Source of the DNA: Fremontodendron californicum
Taxonomy: Eukaryota > Streptophyta > Magnoliopsida > Malvales > Malvaceae
DNA length: 64,000 bases
Direction of reading: 5' to 3'
Assembly (NCBI GenBank): GCA_030761205.1
Contig: JAULJL010000005.1
Location: 4,923,501 to 4,987,500 of the forward strand
Translations under genes and position numbers: made by a program
Notes under the pieces: generated by a model
Seen by the model: the letters and a program-made list of their open reading frames with translations, nothing else
Databases searched by the model: none
Told to the model about the DNA's origin: nothing
Shown here: positions 1 through 10,955 of the stretch, piece by piece
Numbering within the stretch: the stretch's first letter is position 1
Layout: each line of letters starts with the position of its first letter

Positions 1-25
1 AAAATAATTTCTTAAACTAGTATGG

Positions 26-29
<4 letters not shown>

Positions 30-71
<42 letters not shown>
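30..71. repeat. (TA)n microsatellite
   Basis: About twenty TA dinucleotides in a row near the left edge of the window. Nothing else is recognisable in the first 100 bases. Confidence 0.9.
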
Positions 72-114
72 CTCATACGTGTGGTGTGGTTTTGGTGCAA
101 AAAAAAAAATGTGG

Positions 115-1010
115 CCGGTTAGGAAAGAGTTATAACACAAATTGAATAAAACAATTAGGAAAGAAACATTTTGAAGCTAAATTCTATAAATTAGATATAA
201 GATAAAGATTTAACATGAATTCTGGCCTTTTTTGAAGCCAATTATAGAGCTAATAATTTTCGAACTGTTTCTATCACAAACCATAATATGAACGTACATT
301 TGACTAGCAAAGCAAGCCCATAACTTGAAAAGTTGGGGTATTTAATAATTAATTAATATTTGCTGTGTCACACGTGAATTTTTGTTGTTTTATGTATTTT
401 TTTTAACATATAGTTGTATATTTTATAAACAAATAAAATTAATAAAATATTTATTAACGAAATTTGTATTAACATATAAAATTTGTTTCATATGCAAATT
501 ATATTAAATTAATATAAAATTTATTATTTTTAATGTTAATGTAAAATTAAAAGTACGAAGATAAATGAATTTAATGTAAGTTTTAAATCTTTTGTACTTA
601 TCAAATAAATTTATTTACTTTTTAAAGTTAATAAAAAATTAAGACTTTGAAAATAAAGCAATTAATGTAAACCTTAACTCTTTTTATTTATTATCAAATA
701 AATTTATTTAACAAATTTTTTTTTAATGAAATTAAAATTATTACTTATAAATTGGCTAAATTTTATTAATAATAAAAAAATTTAATAGCAATTTAAAAAT
801 TTATTGAACTACAATGATTATTTTCGTCAATTCCAAAGATTTTTCACATTCGTCCTTTTATATATATTATTGACTAGTAGCTTAATTTGAGCTTTAATTA
901 ATTCAATTTTTTTGTATTTAAAGCCAAAATAAGCCTTCATATTATATGCATTTGACTATTTGAGTGTTGATAATGCTTTGCATTTCTAATTAATTTGCTG
1001 AAAATGGACT
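115..1010. repeat. Left copy of a direct segmental duplication
   Basis: Bases about 120-330 and 890-1000 reappear in the same order at about 1885-2150. Shared landmarks are the phrase around gaactgtttctatcacaaac (about 260 and 1985), the GCAAGCC stretch, and the phrase around gctttgcattt (about 975 and 2132). About 550 bases of AT-rich sequence (about 340-890) are in this copy only, so either this copy gained an insertion or the right copy lost it. No gene is visible in it. Confidence 0.65.
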
Positions 1011-1293
1011 TGAATTGTAAATCTAGGAGTTTTCTCAATAAATGCTTCTTGAGATCCATTATTGACTAATAATGTAGAGATAAATGAACTTGATAACATG
1101 TGCAAAATTTTATTTTTTTGGAGATCAAGATTTAGGAAATTTTGAAAAAGAAATTTTGTAAGTTCAGAATATGTAACCTAATTTTGCAAGAATTCAGCTC
1201 GTAAGAAAAGTGGTAAACCATTTGAATTAGGTCTGGTTCAAAAAAAAAAAAGTATATATTATAAAATTCTAAGGTGAAAGTAATATTATTTAT

Positions 1294-1456
1294 TTATGTT
1301 ATTCGAACTCAGATGAATGTCGGATATGAATATACTCAATTTTTAAATTTATTTATTTATTTATTTGGAAGATCATACCACATACTCATGTCCTATGCCG
1401 GACATAGGTGTCAAACACAAATATTTAAAAAAAAATGAAGAATTCACTTAACATAA
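1294..1456 (+). mobile_element. Diverged MITE of the CTATGTT family
   Basis: The element begins TTATGTTATTCG, carries the TCGGATATGAATA and CCGGACATAGG phrases and ends in AACATAA, matching the family consensus seen at 8961, 20007 and 60532. The 8 bases on each side (ttatttat and ctattcat) agree at 6 of 8 positions, so a degraded 8-bp target duplication is likely. Confidence 0.6.
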
Positions 1457-1884
1457 CTATTCATAATACTACACTACCATTTTACTTAAATTTTTTAAAT
1501 AATTTAAGAATAAGCTTTTCATTCCTTATGATAAGTAGACTTGGCTACTCGTGTACGTGTGTTGTGTATTGTATTTTTTTTTTATGTCAACCATGTAAAT
1601 ATAAATATAATATAAATTATTAAATTAGACAAAATCTTAAATAAAAATACAATACGTGTATTAAACGGGTCGTATTAATCATGTTTAAATATGTCATGTA
1701 GTGTTTATTACATTATTTTTATATTATTAAAAGTTTCGTGTTCAAAATCGTTAGATCTAAAAATAAGTTATATCAAAATCCGAGTCATGTGTTATGATAA
1801 ATTAAGATGAGCCATTAAATTTTAAAAAAATCAACCGAAAAAGTAATATTAAAGATTAATATCTTTGATCAATGTTAATAGAAG

Positions 1885-2150
1885 TTAGGAAAGAGTCAAC
1901 ACAAAATGAATAAAATCATTGAGAAAGAAACAAAGATTGAAGCTCTTCTCTAAGTTAGATATAAGATAAGAGATAATAAAACTCGAACTGTTTCTATCAC
2001 AAACCGCAAAGAAAATTTGATTAGCAAGGCAAGCCATGACCTGAAAGTTGTTCTTAGATATGCTCCTATTTTTGGTATACAAGACAAAAAAAAAAGCCTT
2101 CAATCTTATATGCATATGAGTGGCAGATATATGCTTTGCATTTCCAATTT
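1885..2150. repeat. Right copy of the segmental duplication
   Basis: Shorter partner of the 115-1010 segment, in the same orientation and about 1.7 kb downstream. It lacks the AT-rich centre of the left copy. It lies about 0.7 kb upstream of the SWEET gene. Its small reading frames on both strands have no recognisable family. Confidence 0.65.
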
Positions 2151-2360
2151 ACCCGCCCGGCCCAAATTAGACTGGTCTTGGACAAAGACTTTTGTAATTA
2201 TTTCGGTTTGAATTATTATTCATATAATAATAATATATATTTTAATTTAATTATAAAAATATAAAAATGATTTTTTAAATAATAAAACGGGTTTTTGAAC
2301 CTGTCCCGGACTTGAGCAAGTAAAAATAAAATGTTCAAGGCCCGGCCATGGACACCTCTA
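2150..2360. mobile_element. Partial hAT-like MITE (TAGAGGTGTCC end)
   Basis: The right end reads GGCCATGGACACCTCTA, the complement of the TAGAGGTGTCCATG end seen intact at 61680. Inside are CCCGCCCGGCCC on the left and CCCGGACTTGAGC on the right. The left inverted repeat is not recognisable, so the left boundary is approximate and the copy is probably truncated. Confidence 0.5.
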
Positions 2361-2693
2361 CTTATCTCCCCATTTTCTTTAGATTAACAACTAAAACTTG
2401 CTTGGAATTGTAAACATCATCTAAGAACTAAGATTGAGAATGAAGTTCACAGGAAATCAGGAATCCACCGCGGCAGTAGGAAATTAAACTGAGCCAACTA
2501 TTATCCCAAAAAAAAAAAATAATAAACTGAGCCAACTATTTCCCTGGCATGTTTACAAGTCCATATGAATTATATGATTTTCTTAATCTCGGCTGGTACT
2601 TGATCAGCTAGACTAATCAATATAAGTAGGGAAAACCAAACTACAATAATTAAAAAACAAACAAAAAATCAGTGTCCTAACTCTTATTATGAA

Positions 2694-2703
2694 TATATAA
2701 ATA
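2694..2703 (+). promoter_or_regulatory. Candidate TATA box of the SWEET gene
   Basis: TATATAAATA lies 144 bases upstream of the SWEET start codon. Transcription would then begin near 2725-2735 and give a leader of about 110 bases. The position is plausible for a plant core promoter, but nothing else confirms it. Confidence 0.5.
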
Positions 2704-2779
2704 GTAGGATTGAGGAGTATTGTGGCATAAGTTCTTCACTACTGAGGAAGAGTGTTAATCACAGTGAAGAGCTTCAAAC

Positions 2780-2781
<2 letters not shown>

Positions 2782-2815
<34 letters not shown>
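2782..2815 (+). repeat. (AT)n microsatellite in the SWEET 5' leader
   Basis: About 17 AT repeats between the candidate TATA box and the start codon at 2838. It would be transcribed in the 5' untranslated leader if the TATA call is right. Confidence 0.85.
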
Positions 2816-2817
<2 letters not shown>

Positions 2818-2837
2818 ATTTCAACATACTAGCTAGA

Positions 2838-3180
2838 ATGGGATTCTTGATACCTCATCATCAGCTGGCTTTCATATTTGGTGTCTTGGGTATTAGCACT
2901 AATCTGGTTCTGCCAAATGTTTAATTAGCTTAGCTCACCTTGTTAGAACTTAGCTTTAATTTTTCATTCAGGTTTCTTCACCATCAGGCCAACTTTCACG
3001 ATATCGTTTCTAACCACCTAAATGATTCCAGATTGCTTAATGATTTCAGATTAGTTCATTCATTTTTGCTCTTATATATATTGTATATGATGTTCCTTTG
3101 TTTCTTGTTTTGTGTAGGTAACATTGTGTCATTCATGGTGTTCTTGGCACCAGTGTAAGAGTCTTTTCTGTTTCTGAACA

Positions 3181-3234
<54 letters not shown>

Positions 3235-4441
3235 CTCATGAATCAATTGGCACATTGCTAATATCTCTGTCTCCTTTCTCTGTCAGGCCAACCTTTTATA
3301 TAATTTACAAGAAAAAAACTGCTCAAGGATACCAACCAATTCCTTATACGGTTGCACTTTCCAGTGCAATGATGTTACTGTATTATGGTTTTCTTAAGAC
3401 GAACTCGAGTCTGATCATCAGCATCAATGGCATAGGATGTGCTATAGAAATTGCTTATCTAGTATTATACATTATATATGCACCTAAGAGGGAAAAGGTA
3501 ACATTTGTTACTTGCAAATTTATGATGAAACTCAACTCAATCAAATTTTTGTCTCACCAATTTGGTAATTGAAAGACTCATTTTTTTTTTTTTTAAAGAT
3601 TTGACATGAAAAGTTTTCTGAACTTGCAGGTTTTTACTGTGAAATGGATAATCTTATTCAACCTTGGAGGCTATTGCTTGATCATGGTAATCACCAATGT
3701 GTTTACAGAAAGTTCCAAACGTGTAACTGTCATGGGATGGATCTGTGCTGTTTACAATGTTGCTGTATTTGCTTCTCCTTTAAGCATCATGGTTTGTAGC
3801 TACAAGAACAATTTCTTTGTTTTTTTATTTTTCTTTCTGAAACTTATAATATAAGGAATCTCACTCATCTGGACAATTTCTGAGTGCTTGAATCGCGTTA
3901 AACATACGCGGTTGATAAGTCTATCAGTCGATTTCTATGATGATCTTATTCTCATGTACTTCAAATTTTGTTGCAGAGGCATGTCATAAGGACTAAAAGT
4001 GTGGAATACATGCCATTTTTCCTTTCCTTGTTCCTCACATTATGTGCCACAATGTGGTTCTTCTATGGACTTTTGGTAAAGGATTTCTACATTGCAGTAA
4101 GTCATTCATATAAACATGATTTCTTTTGAAGAAACATCCATTTTTGCTTCATATAAGACTAACATGAAAAAAAAAAAACATTATGGTTTTTGTATGTTCA
4201 GTTGCCAAATGTGTTGGGATTTTTGTTTGGAATAGTACAAATGATCCTTTATGTCATTTACAAGAATGCAAACAAGGATGTTGGAATAACAGAAAAGCAG
4301 CAGAATGGAGATATAGAGTTAAAACTGAGCTCAGTGGAGGATGTAATAAATCCATGTTTGGCAGATCATCAACTGGAAATCAAGGAAATTAAAATAATTA
4401 TTGCAGAGAAGCGTGTTGAATCAGACAAGATTAATGCATGA
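2838..4441 (+). CDS. SWEET bidirectional sugar transporter (clade III-like)
   Basis: Exons 2838-2889, 3118-3154, 3287-3497, 3630-3791, 3977-4096 and 4202-4441 join in phase at GT-AG introns to give 273 residues. The protein has two MtN3/saliva repeats of three helices each, joined by a linker helix (seven membrane spans). It opens MGFLIPHHQLAFIFG and shows GNIVSFMVFLAPVPTFY in helix 1, the YGFLK segment in the first repeat and LPNVLGFLFGIVQM in the last helix. The hydrophilic tail of about 55 residues holds many acidic residues and lysines. SWEETs are facilitators that move sugars down their gradient across the plasma or vacuolar membrane. Length and tail suit the sucrose-transporting clade III (SWEET9-15), but the member cannot be named. 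Intron 2 contains a long (TA)n tract at 3185-3231. No broken site is visible. Confidence 0.93.
3185..3231. repeat. (TA)n microsatellite in SWEET intron 2
   Basis: About 23 TA dinucleotides within the 132-base intron between exons 2 and 3. The tract takes up about a third of the intron and ends about 55 bases before the acceptor. Confidence 0.9.
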
Positions 4442-5829
4442 TCATGTCAGTGGAGATTATATTTTATAGCAACTGCTAATCCAAGCTTTAAAGGCAAATT
4501 TCAAGGGCAATCATGCAAAGATATATACCTTTTCTTGGGGGGGGGGAAGTAACAGATTCTTTTTCTTTTTCGATGGCCTTCTTCCCATGTATTAAGTATT
4601 AATAAGGTACTGTAAAATTGAGTGCCATTGATGTTGGAACAGCTTATATAAATCAAAAGGCTTCCCTATCAGGCAGCAACATGAGATTTGTGGAGTGTTT
4701 GTTGACAATGAAAAGATGGAAAATATGCAGAATTTCTCTCTGTGAAAGGAATTTTATTTTCTTTTCATTGAATTAGAGACATTCAATTTGGAAAACTCCA
4801 GATTCTAACAATCTATATAGATCATAGACCGATAACCGAGCAATAATTAAGTTCTTTTGACAGTAAAAACTATGAAACTTGAGGAAATGCAAATGAGAAA
4901 TTAACATCTCAACTCTTTAATAGTTACTATATGAAAACATAATGCTGTAATTGCAGTAGAACTAATGCTGATGAACACGGGTTTAATTCATTCAACCATC
5001 CTTAAAAGATGGTATCCAGAAAGTCAGGGTTCGAATCTCAATTTCTGCAACCCCTTCCTCTATTCCCAAGCCGCGGCTTTCTTTGTACCAAAAAAAACTA
5101 ATGATGATAATTGTAGATATTACTATTGAGATGCAAGCTGTATTTTGTTGTTTCATGAATAATATGTAGGAAATAAACAAAAAAAAAAAAGCTCGGCAGT
5201 ACACTACTATCATTATCAGGTAGCAATATTCTATCAATCTTCATTTGTGTTGGACTGTTTACCTTTAATGACTGTCTGAAATAAATTGAATCTTCAAAAC
5301 AAAACATTGAAGCACTTAAAGACTTTACTTTTAAGGTATTTTCCCAAAAACTAGGAACTAAAAGATATGTGATTATTCAGGCAACAAAGAATAGATTTGG
5401 TTTCTTAGCAGTGAGACACTTTAAAGCAAGTAGTATATATTTTTAAAGAAGAATTACAGAATTTGATGACTTTATACAGTGTATTTCAGGAAGCTCACAT
5501 AGGAGATAGACTTCCAGAGGCTGTGAGTGACAATTTCTGCCTCTTTGAGATCCACTCTAGCTTAAAAACAAATGTAAACTACCAATAAAATCCTCTGCAA
5601 TCATTGAGATATTCACTAGTAATTGACAATCTTCAGTTCTTACTAGGACAAGAACTCTTTCTTCTTTCTGAATGAGATTTTGGATCTTCACTGCCTCCCT
5701 GGACAGAAAAATTAGGCATACTTGTATTAAACACACCCGTATCCGACACTCATCCTGAATTGGGATAACATAGTGTTAACAGATAGAATATATGCAGTAA
5801 AGAAATGATGGCATTAAATGCTAAAGCAA
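4442..5829. other. Intergenic, 3' of SWEET
   Basis: Probable SWEET 3' untranslated region at the left (AATAAGG near 4600). The rest is AT-rich with no protein or RNA gene recognised. It includes a small truncated CTATGTT-family MITE, listed separately. Confidence 0.6.
5710..5773 (-). mobile_element. Truncated CTATGTT-family MITE
   Basis: About 64 bases remain of the terminal part of the family in reverse orientation: GGCATACTTG, CCGTATCCGACACTC and the terminal ATAACATAG. The other half is missing and no target duplication can be read. Confidence 0.6.
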
Positions 5830-6170
5830 TCAAACCATGTCCCTCACTGTGTTTTTCCAAGCCTTCTCTATCTCATCAAAAACAACACCAATTGGTGGCC
5901 GGCCTCTACTTGATTTGGCAACACAGAGGACTGCAATTTGTAGGATTGCTTCGAAATCTGTCCTATTGAGATTCCCATGTAGCCTCGGGTCTTCAAAATC
6001 TGTTGATGGACGTTTTCCCATCCTCACATCCATTGCTTGCAGGAAATTCAAGATGGTTACAAAATGTTTACATTTCTTACTGATCAGATGTGAGGAATTG
6101 AGGGAAATAAGTATTTTTCCTGTCAGCTGTTCACTGGCATCAAGATCCAACTCAATAACTTTCTGTTTAT
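5830..6170 (-). pseudogene. Truncated receptor-like kinase fragment
   Basis: On the minus strand the segment reads the end of kinase exon 5 (DLDASEQLTGK, about 6160-6118) and the final exon (DVRMGKRPSTDFEDPRLHGN onward, ending NTVRDMV and a stop at 5830). Both closely resemble the intact receptor kinase at 17068-20345. The position equal to that gene's intron 5 donor (GTACTT) reads ATACTT here at 6113-6114, so the donor is destroyed. Everything upstream in the kinase (catalytic loop, ATP-binding loop, membrane span, extracellular domain) is missing. About 20 bases beyond the exon 5 remnant, at 6190-6225, the sequence resembles the 5' flank of the intact gene near 20475. It cannot encode a kinase. 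Confidence 0.8.
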
Positions 6171-6692
6171 TTATTGAAACATTATTTTCCTAGTGACTAT
6201 GGTTTAAAAAACAGGATATTCTTACAGGTAACTTCACAAACCTTGAAATTGTCACCAATAGCCATTTTATCAGTATATCTACATTGGTGTTCTTAACATA
6301 TACTTAAATGCCAAGAAAAACTGTGATTTAAGGAGAAGTGATAACAAAATTTTCCTTGATATTAACTCCCATTTGAAGATCTTTATGTATGCAACGCAGT
6401 TAATCCCATCATAGAATCTTAAATCACATCGCCGCATCCATTGGTCAAGAAAAAACATAGTAATTGGTTATGATAGTACTTTATCATCAGCTTCTTATTG
6501 AAATCCAAGAAAACAGATTCCCTAATCAACAGTATTTTACATTTTGTAGTAAGTTTCTGTTGGATATATTTTGTATATTTGTAAAAATTTGTTGAAAATA
6601 TTTACTTGCAACAATTAAATAGCATGCCCTTAAATAGAATATTAGAGAACTTACTTATAGAAGACAAAATTAAAGAATAAAGAACTTAATAT

Positions 6693-7251
6693 TGTTGGAT
6701 TGAACCATTTGTCTTGAAGGCGAAATTGTCCGTCACTTGATGCACACGATTTCAATGCAATTGCCTCTTAGGATTTCAACACCACCACCTTAAAAAGTTG
6801 CACAATTTTTCAAAGTTTACGAACTTCAGGAATTTGACTCAATTTTTTCTTTACAATGACAAATTCCTAAGCTTTAGAGTAGAAAGAACAAATAAAACAA
6901 AAACCTTAAAACTAGAACAATAAAAGAAGAAATGAGCTTAAGAATTGTTGAATGATTGAATGAATTATTCCACCTATCAAAGCATCTATTTATAGGATAT
7001 TAAGGATCTAAGCATACATGAATGAAATTAATACATGATTGTACATTAAACATGAACACATGAATATAAATTAATTATGATGAACATACATGGCACATGA
7101 ATGAATAAATTTATGAATGACATAAATTAAGTTTATGAATTTCAAAATTCATGAACATGTTAATCGCACCAAATTAATCTTCTTGGATCATGCACTAGAT
7201 ATAGAGATCAATTTCATATCACTTTATATGGGTTAAAAGCCAAGTCCAACA
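6693..7251 (-). mobile_element. Isolated LTR, reverse orientation
   Basis: The segment starts TGTTGGATTG and ends AAGTCCAACA, so both strands show TG...CA termini with short inverted repeats (TGTTGGA/TCCAACA). A TATA box on the minus strand (complement of CTATTTATAG, about 6988-6997) fits an LTR promoter. The bases just to the right (7252-7264, complement ATGTGGGAGAAAC) form a purine-rich tract as expected before a 3' LTR. This is therefore the 3' LTR of a minus-strand retrotransposon whose body is missing. It shares no obvious sequence with the Copia LTRs at 9383 and 15842. Confidence 0.7.
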
Positions 7252-7264
7252 GTTTCTCCCACAT
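7252..7264 (-). other. Polypurine tract of the isolated LTR
   Basis: The minus strand reads ATGTGGGAGAAAC immediately before the LTR start TGTTGGACTT. This is the plus-strand primer site of LTR retrotransposons. Only a remnant of the internal region follows. Confidence 0.55.
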
Positions 7265-7343
7265 TAACGATTGAACCTGATGTTTCAAAGATTGCTGACA
7301 AAAGTTGGCATTTGAGAATTTAAGGCTTGTTAAAGGGATCACA

Positions 7344-7502
7344 CATTGTGTGATAAAAATAAAATACACAAGTTTGGCATATGTGACACATATTCGAACA
7401 TAGATATAAATAATCCTTCAAATATATAAAAAAAAAAAAAAATTGAGCATATCCATATAAGACACATCTATATCCGACACTCACCCAAGTCCGGATAACA
7501 TA
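7344..7502 (-). mobile_element. Diverged CTATGTT-family MITE
   Basis: In reverse orientation, family phrases occur in order: GACACATATTCGAACATAG, a degenerate CCTTCAAATATAT segment, ATTGAGCATATCC, ATATCCGACACTCACC and the terminal GGATAACATA. The left terminus is eroded, so that boundary is approximate. No clear target duplication is seen. Confidence 0.55.
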
Positions 7503-7897
7503 ATATATATCTACCAATTTAAAGAAAATTGTATGCCCGCCTATAAAACCCGATTTTATTTTATTTTTTGGTACATATATGATGTTAGAGTATAGTACTA
7601 TACAATGGAAACTAGCCCTCTCACACCATAAACCCCAGCCTTGTCACTGGTTTTGTATATGTTGCAATATCTTGAATTATGTACTTCTTGCTGCACTTGG
7701 CTAGATTCATCCATACAATAAATCTTATAATTTTTGCACAATTTTGAGCCTAACCACGTGTCAAGTTTTTTTTGGATGGGTCCCAATTTTTTTTTAGTTG
7801 GTGAGGGGAGAAAAAAAATAAGAAAAAGAAAAGAAAGATGGTAGGAAGAAAGGGAGGAGAAAAAAAATTGTGCATTCGTGTTTTTTTTTTTTGTGTG

Positions 7898-8605
7898 TTT
7901 AAAATATTATAAATTTATATAAATTTTTACACGTTAATAATTCGTTTTATGTATATTTTTAAACGTTCGTGTATCCGTATCGTGTTTGTATTATTTTTCG
8001 TGTTGTGTTATTTTTCCTATTTTGTGTTCGTGTTCGTTTTTCTTTTCAAAGTATTATAAATTTTTACACGTTAATAATTCGGTTTATGTAAATTTTTACA
8101 CGTTCGTATATTCGTGTCGTGTTCATATTATTTTTCGTGTTGTGTTTTAATTATTTTTTTCATTTTTGTGTTCGCGTTCATGTTACTTTTCGTGTTGTAT
8201 TTTACTTATTTTTTTCTATGTTATGTTCGTGTCGTATTTTAATTCATCTAATATTTTACATAGTTTTTCATTGTGATTCAATTTAGAGAAAAAAATGTGT
8301 GTTCGTGTCGTATCTCAATTCATGACATATTTTGCATGATTAGTCATAGTGATTCGATTTAGAGAAAAAATTGTGTGTTCCTGACGTGTTCGTGTTTTTT
8401 TTTCTTTCAAAGTATTACAAATTTATATAAGTTTTTACACGTTAATAATTCAATTTATGTATATTTTTACATGTTCGTGTATTCTTATCGAATTTTTCGT
8501 GTTGTGTTTTAAATAATTTTTTCTATGTTGTGTTCGTGTCGTGTCTCAATTCATTTTATATTTTACATAGTTTGTCATTGTGATTCAATATAGAAAAAAA
8601 TTTGT
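7898..8605. repeat. Degenerate tandem repeat rich in CGTGTCGTGTT
   Basis: Three copies of a unit of about 140-190 bases start near 7898, 8047 and 8408. Each runs through ACACGTTAATAATTC, a TTTATGTA segment, CGTTCGTGTATTC and TTTTCGTGTTGTGTT. A second unit (TTTTACATAGTTTTTCATTG, GATTCAATTTAGAG) repeats at about 8225, 8310 and 8560. Similar phrases recur at 1640-1790, 23540-23640 and 61960-62175, so this is a dispersed family that became locally tandem. No coding potential is seen. Confidence 0.65.
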
Positions 8606-8960
8606 TTCACTTAGATTTATCTTTTAAGCTGACTTTATAAATTGTTTATAAATTTAAATTGTTATGACAGTTCTCTTTTGCTATTTTATAAAATATTAAT
8701 TTATTTTTTTATTTAATTATTAATTTTTATTTTTAAAAATATTATTATCATATATTTAACATTTAATTTTTGCGGCGTCACGCGGAGTTCTAATCTAGTT
8801 TGTTTTAAAGAGGGCAAACTAGGCAAATTTGATATTTTTTTTTTCTTCTTTAACTCACTTTCTTTGGATGTACCAATGAGAATCCAGCGTAAAGAACCCA
8901 ACATGCATGTAATGTTAGTACATAAACTGAAAACAAACTGATCATAGTAATAGTAACAAT

Positions 8961-9135
8961 CTATGTTACTCGAACTCCGAGTGTCAGAAATAGGTATGTT
9001 TGATTTATTTCAAGTTTTTTTATGTATTTGGAGGGTACTTGAAAAATCATACCTTATAACTATGTCCAAATATGCGTCGGACATATGTGTTGGACACGAG
9101 TACTTCAAAAAAAATGAAAAATCGGAACAACATAA
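8961..9135 (+). mobile_element. CTATGTT-family MITE with perfect 8-bp duplication
   Basis: The element starts CTATGTTACTCGAACTC and ends ATCGGAACAACATAA. The family 17-base inverted ends are recognisable with a few changes. The flanks are gtaacaat at 8953-8960 and gtaacaat at 9136-9143, a perfect 8-bp target duplication. It is 175 bases long and non-coding, and lies between the repeat block and the Copia element. Confidence 0.85.
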
Positions 9136-9382
9136 GTAACAATCATACCCAAACTGCATTTCGATGTCAAGACATTGAGATATGGTTTGAAATGTTTTTT
9201 TTTTTTCATGATAAAAGAATATTAGAGTTCAATATATAAGATCAAGACTTATAATGGATGAAAGGTTCCCAAGCTGGAATATAGTTGCATTAAATCCAGT
9301 AGAAATAATTGGACAGCAAGGTTAAGATGTTCAAAACAGCTCTTTCACAAGGCAGAGATGTTTTTTTTTATGTATAGTTAAC

Positions 9383-10370
9383 TGTTGATTCGTAAGATAT
9401 ATATATATATATATGCTATATACTGTGAAATTAAAAAACAGAAAATAAAAGAAGAATTTGATATATATATATAGAAACAGATTACAATAAATATGTAAAA
9501 ACGAACAAGGACACTTACAGAATTGATTTGAAAAAATCAATATCGAGTCAAGGTTGGACCTTTTAACCTTAAGACGTTTTTTGCCTGTCTAAGGTGCTTA
9601 CAGTATCGATGCAAATCGTCTCCCAGGTTTCCTCGATATACGTTGCAAATGAGAGCACACCCGGATGTAACACAGCGAACTGAAGAATGTTGAAGTCTCT
9701 CTCTCAGAAAGGAAGAATATTTTCGATGAAAATTAAGTGAGTAAAAACAGATAGAAACAGACCTATTTATAGATACATAGAAGTCTGTTCGGTCAGACAC
9801 AACTGTTGGACATGAACCGGTTCGGTCAAAAGACAAGACCCTTCCATTGAACCGGTTCAATCCAACAGACAAGACTCAACAGGAAAAGGCAAATAACCGA
9901 ACAGACACATTCTAGAAGAAAATTATTCGGACATAAAGCTGGTTGGAAATGAGCTGGTTCGGCTGCTTGGCGTTGAGCTGGTTCGGTTTGGACAAAAATA
10001 ATCCGGTTGGGCAGTAAAAAATTATTTACTGACCCAAACCCAAACCCGACTCGGCTCGGCGGCGACGGCGCGCGCTTGTGGTCTAGCCCAAGTTGTGTAG
10101 GTCCTCACCCTCCACAAAAACTTGGGTGCCCCTTGGGGCCCAACCCATCATGACACTCTAGCTTATATAAACTATAAGCTAAAGTCATTCTTAGTCCTAT
10201 GTGGGATTGACTACCACACATACCTTCAACCAACTTTCCTTCCTCTTCAAGTGGGTAAATAATGAGACTAATTTCTCATTCACTTTGATATCATTTGTGT
10301 ACGACAACCTACGTATTAGAATACGTATTTTGTATATATACATACTTAATATATACTATGATATCTAACA
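9383..10370 (-). repeat. 3' LTR of the Copia element
   Basis: A 988-base repeat with TG...CA ends (TGTTGATTCG on the left, ATATCTAACA on the right). It is about 98% like 15842-16830 apart from a GC-rich low-complexity stretch near 10036-10085. It carries a minus-strand TATA (complement of CTATTTATAG, 9763-9772) and the palindrome GAACCGGTTC. Confidence 0.92.
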
Positions 10371-10380
10371 ATCCCCCACA
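10371..10380 (-). other. Copia polypurine tract
   Basis: The minus strand reads TGTGGGGGAT directly before the 3' LTR start TGTTAGATATC. It is the expected primer for plus-strand DNA synthesis. Between it and the end of pol at 10956 lie about 575 non-coding bases of the element. Confidence 0.8.
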
Positions 10381-10955
10381 TGAATGGAAATTGTCTGAAT
10401 AAAACGACAAACTGACTCGGAGTAAGAGAGAGACTTTCTTTGAAGAGTAATTGCATCAAGATAGGTAGCTTTTGGCTTTGAACCTTCCATAGTGAATAAC
10501 TATCGGATTTACTCGGCTAACTAGTGAACATGATGTCTTGAACTATTCAGCCTTTGGTGTAAACCAAGACAATAATTATCACACAATTCCCCTTCGAACA
10601 TCTTCGGTTCTCACGGTTGTGTCCATTTTGGCCTCGGACACTTCCTGGTTTCTTATGAGTACTCTAGAGGATTTAGCCTGATCAATTCTCATAGAAGTGG
10701 CCACGTTTCTTACTCATAATAGGTGATTGCTCATTAAGAGTATCCTGCAATACCCTACTTGATCATTTATCAAGCTATAAGAATCATTAAAAGCATAGCT
10801 TATCCTACCTTGCAGGCAGCACTAAATCATCATAGGAATGGATAAGAGTGTTTAACTCTTTTAGTGCTTACATACAGTTACATAATTTAGTTGTCCCTTT
10901 TGAACCTAGATCTTGGGATCTCCAGTCAGCTAGGTTGGGTTTCCACTATGTAACT

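Noticed and set aside
2838..4441. TAL-effector type promoter target in the SWEET gene
   Set aside because: No such site can be identified by reading; clade III membership alone does not show it.
9537..9872. 111-residue frame present in both Copia LTRs (also 16000-16335)
   Set aside because: It spans the LTR promoter and transcript start region and has no known domain; identity between the two only reflects that LTRs are duplicated.
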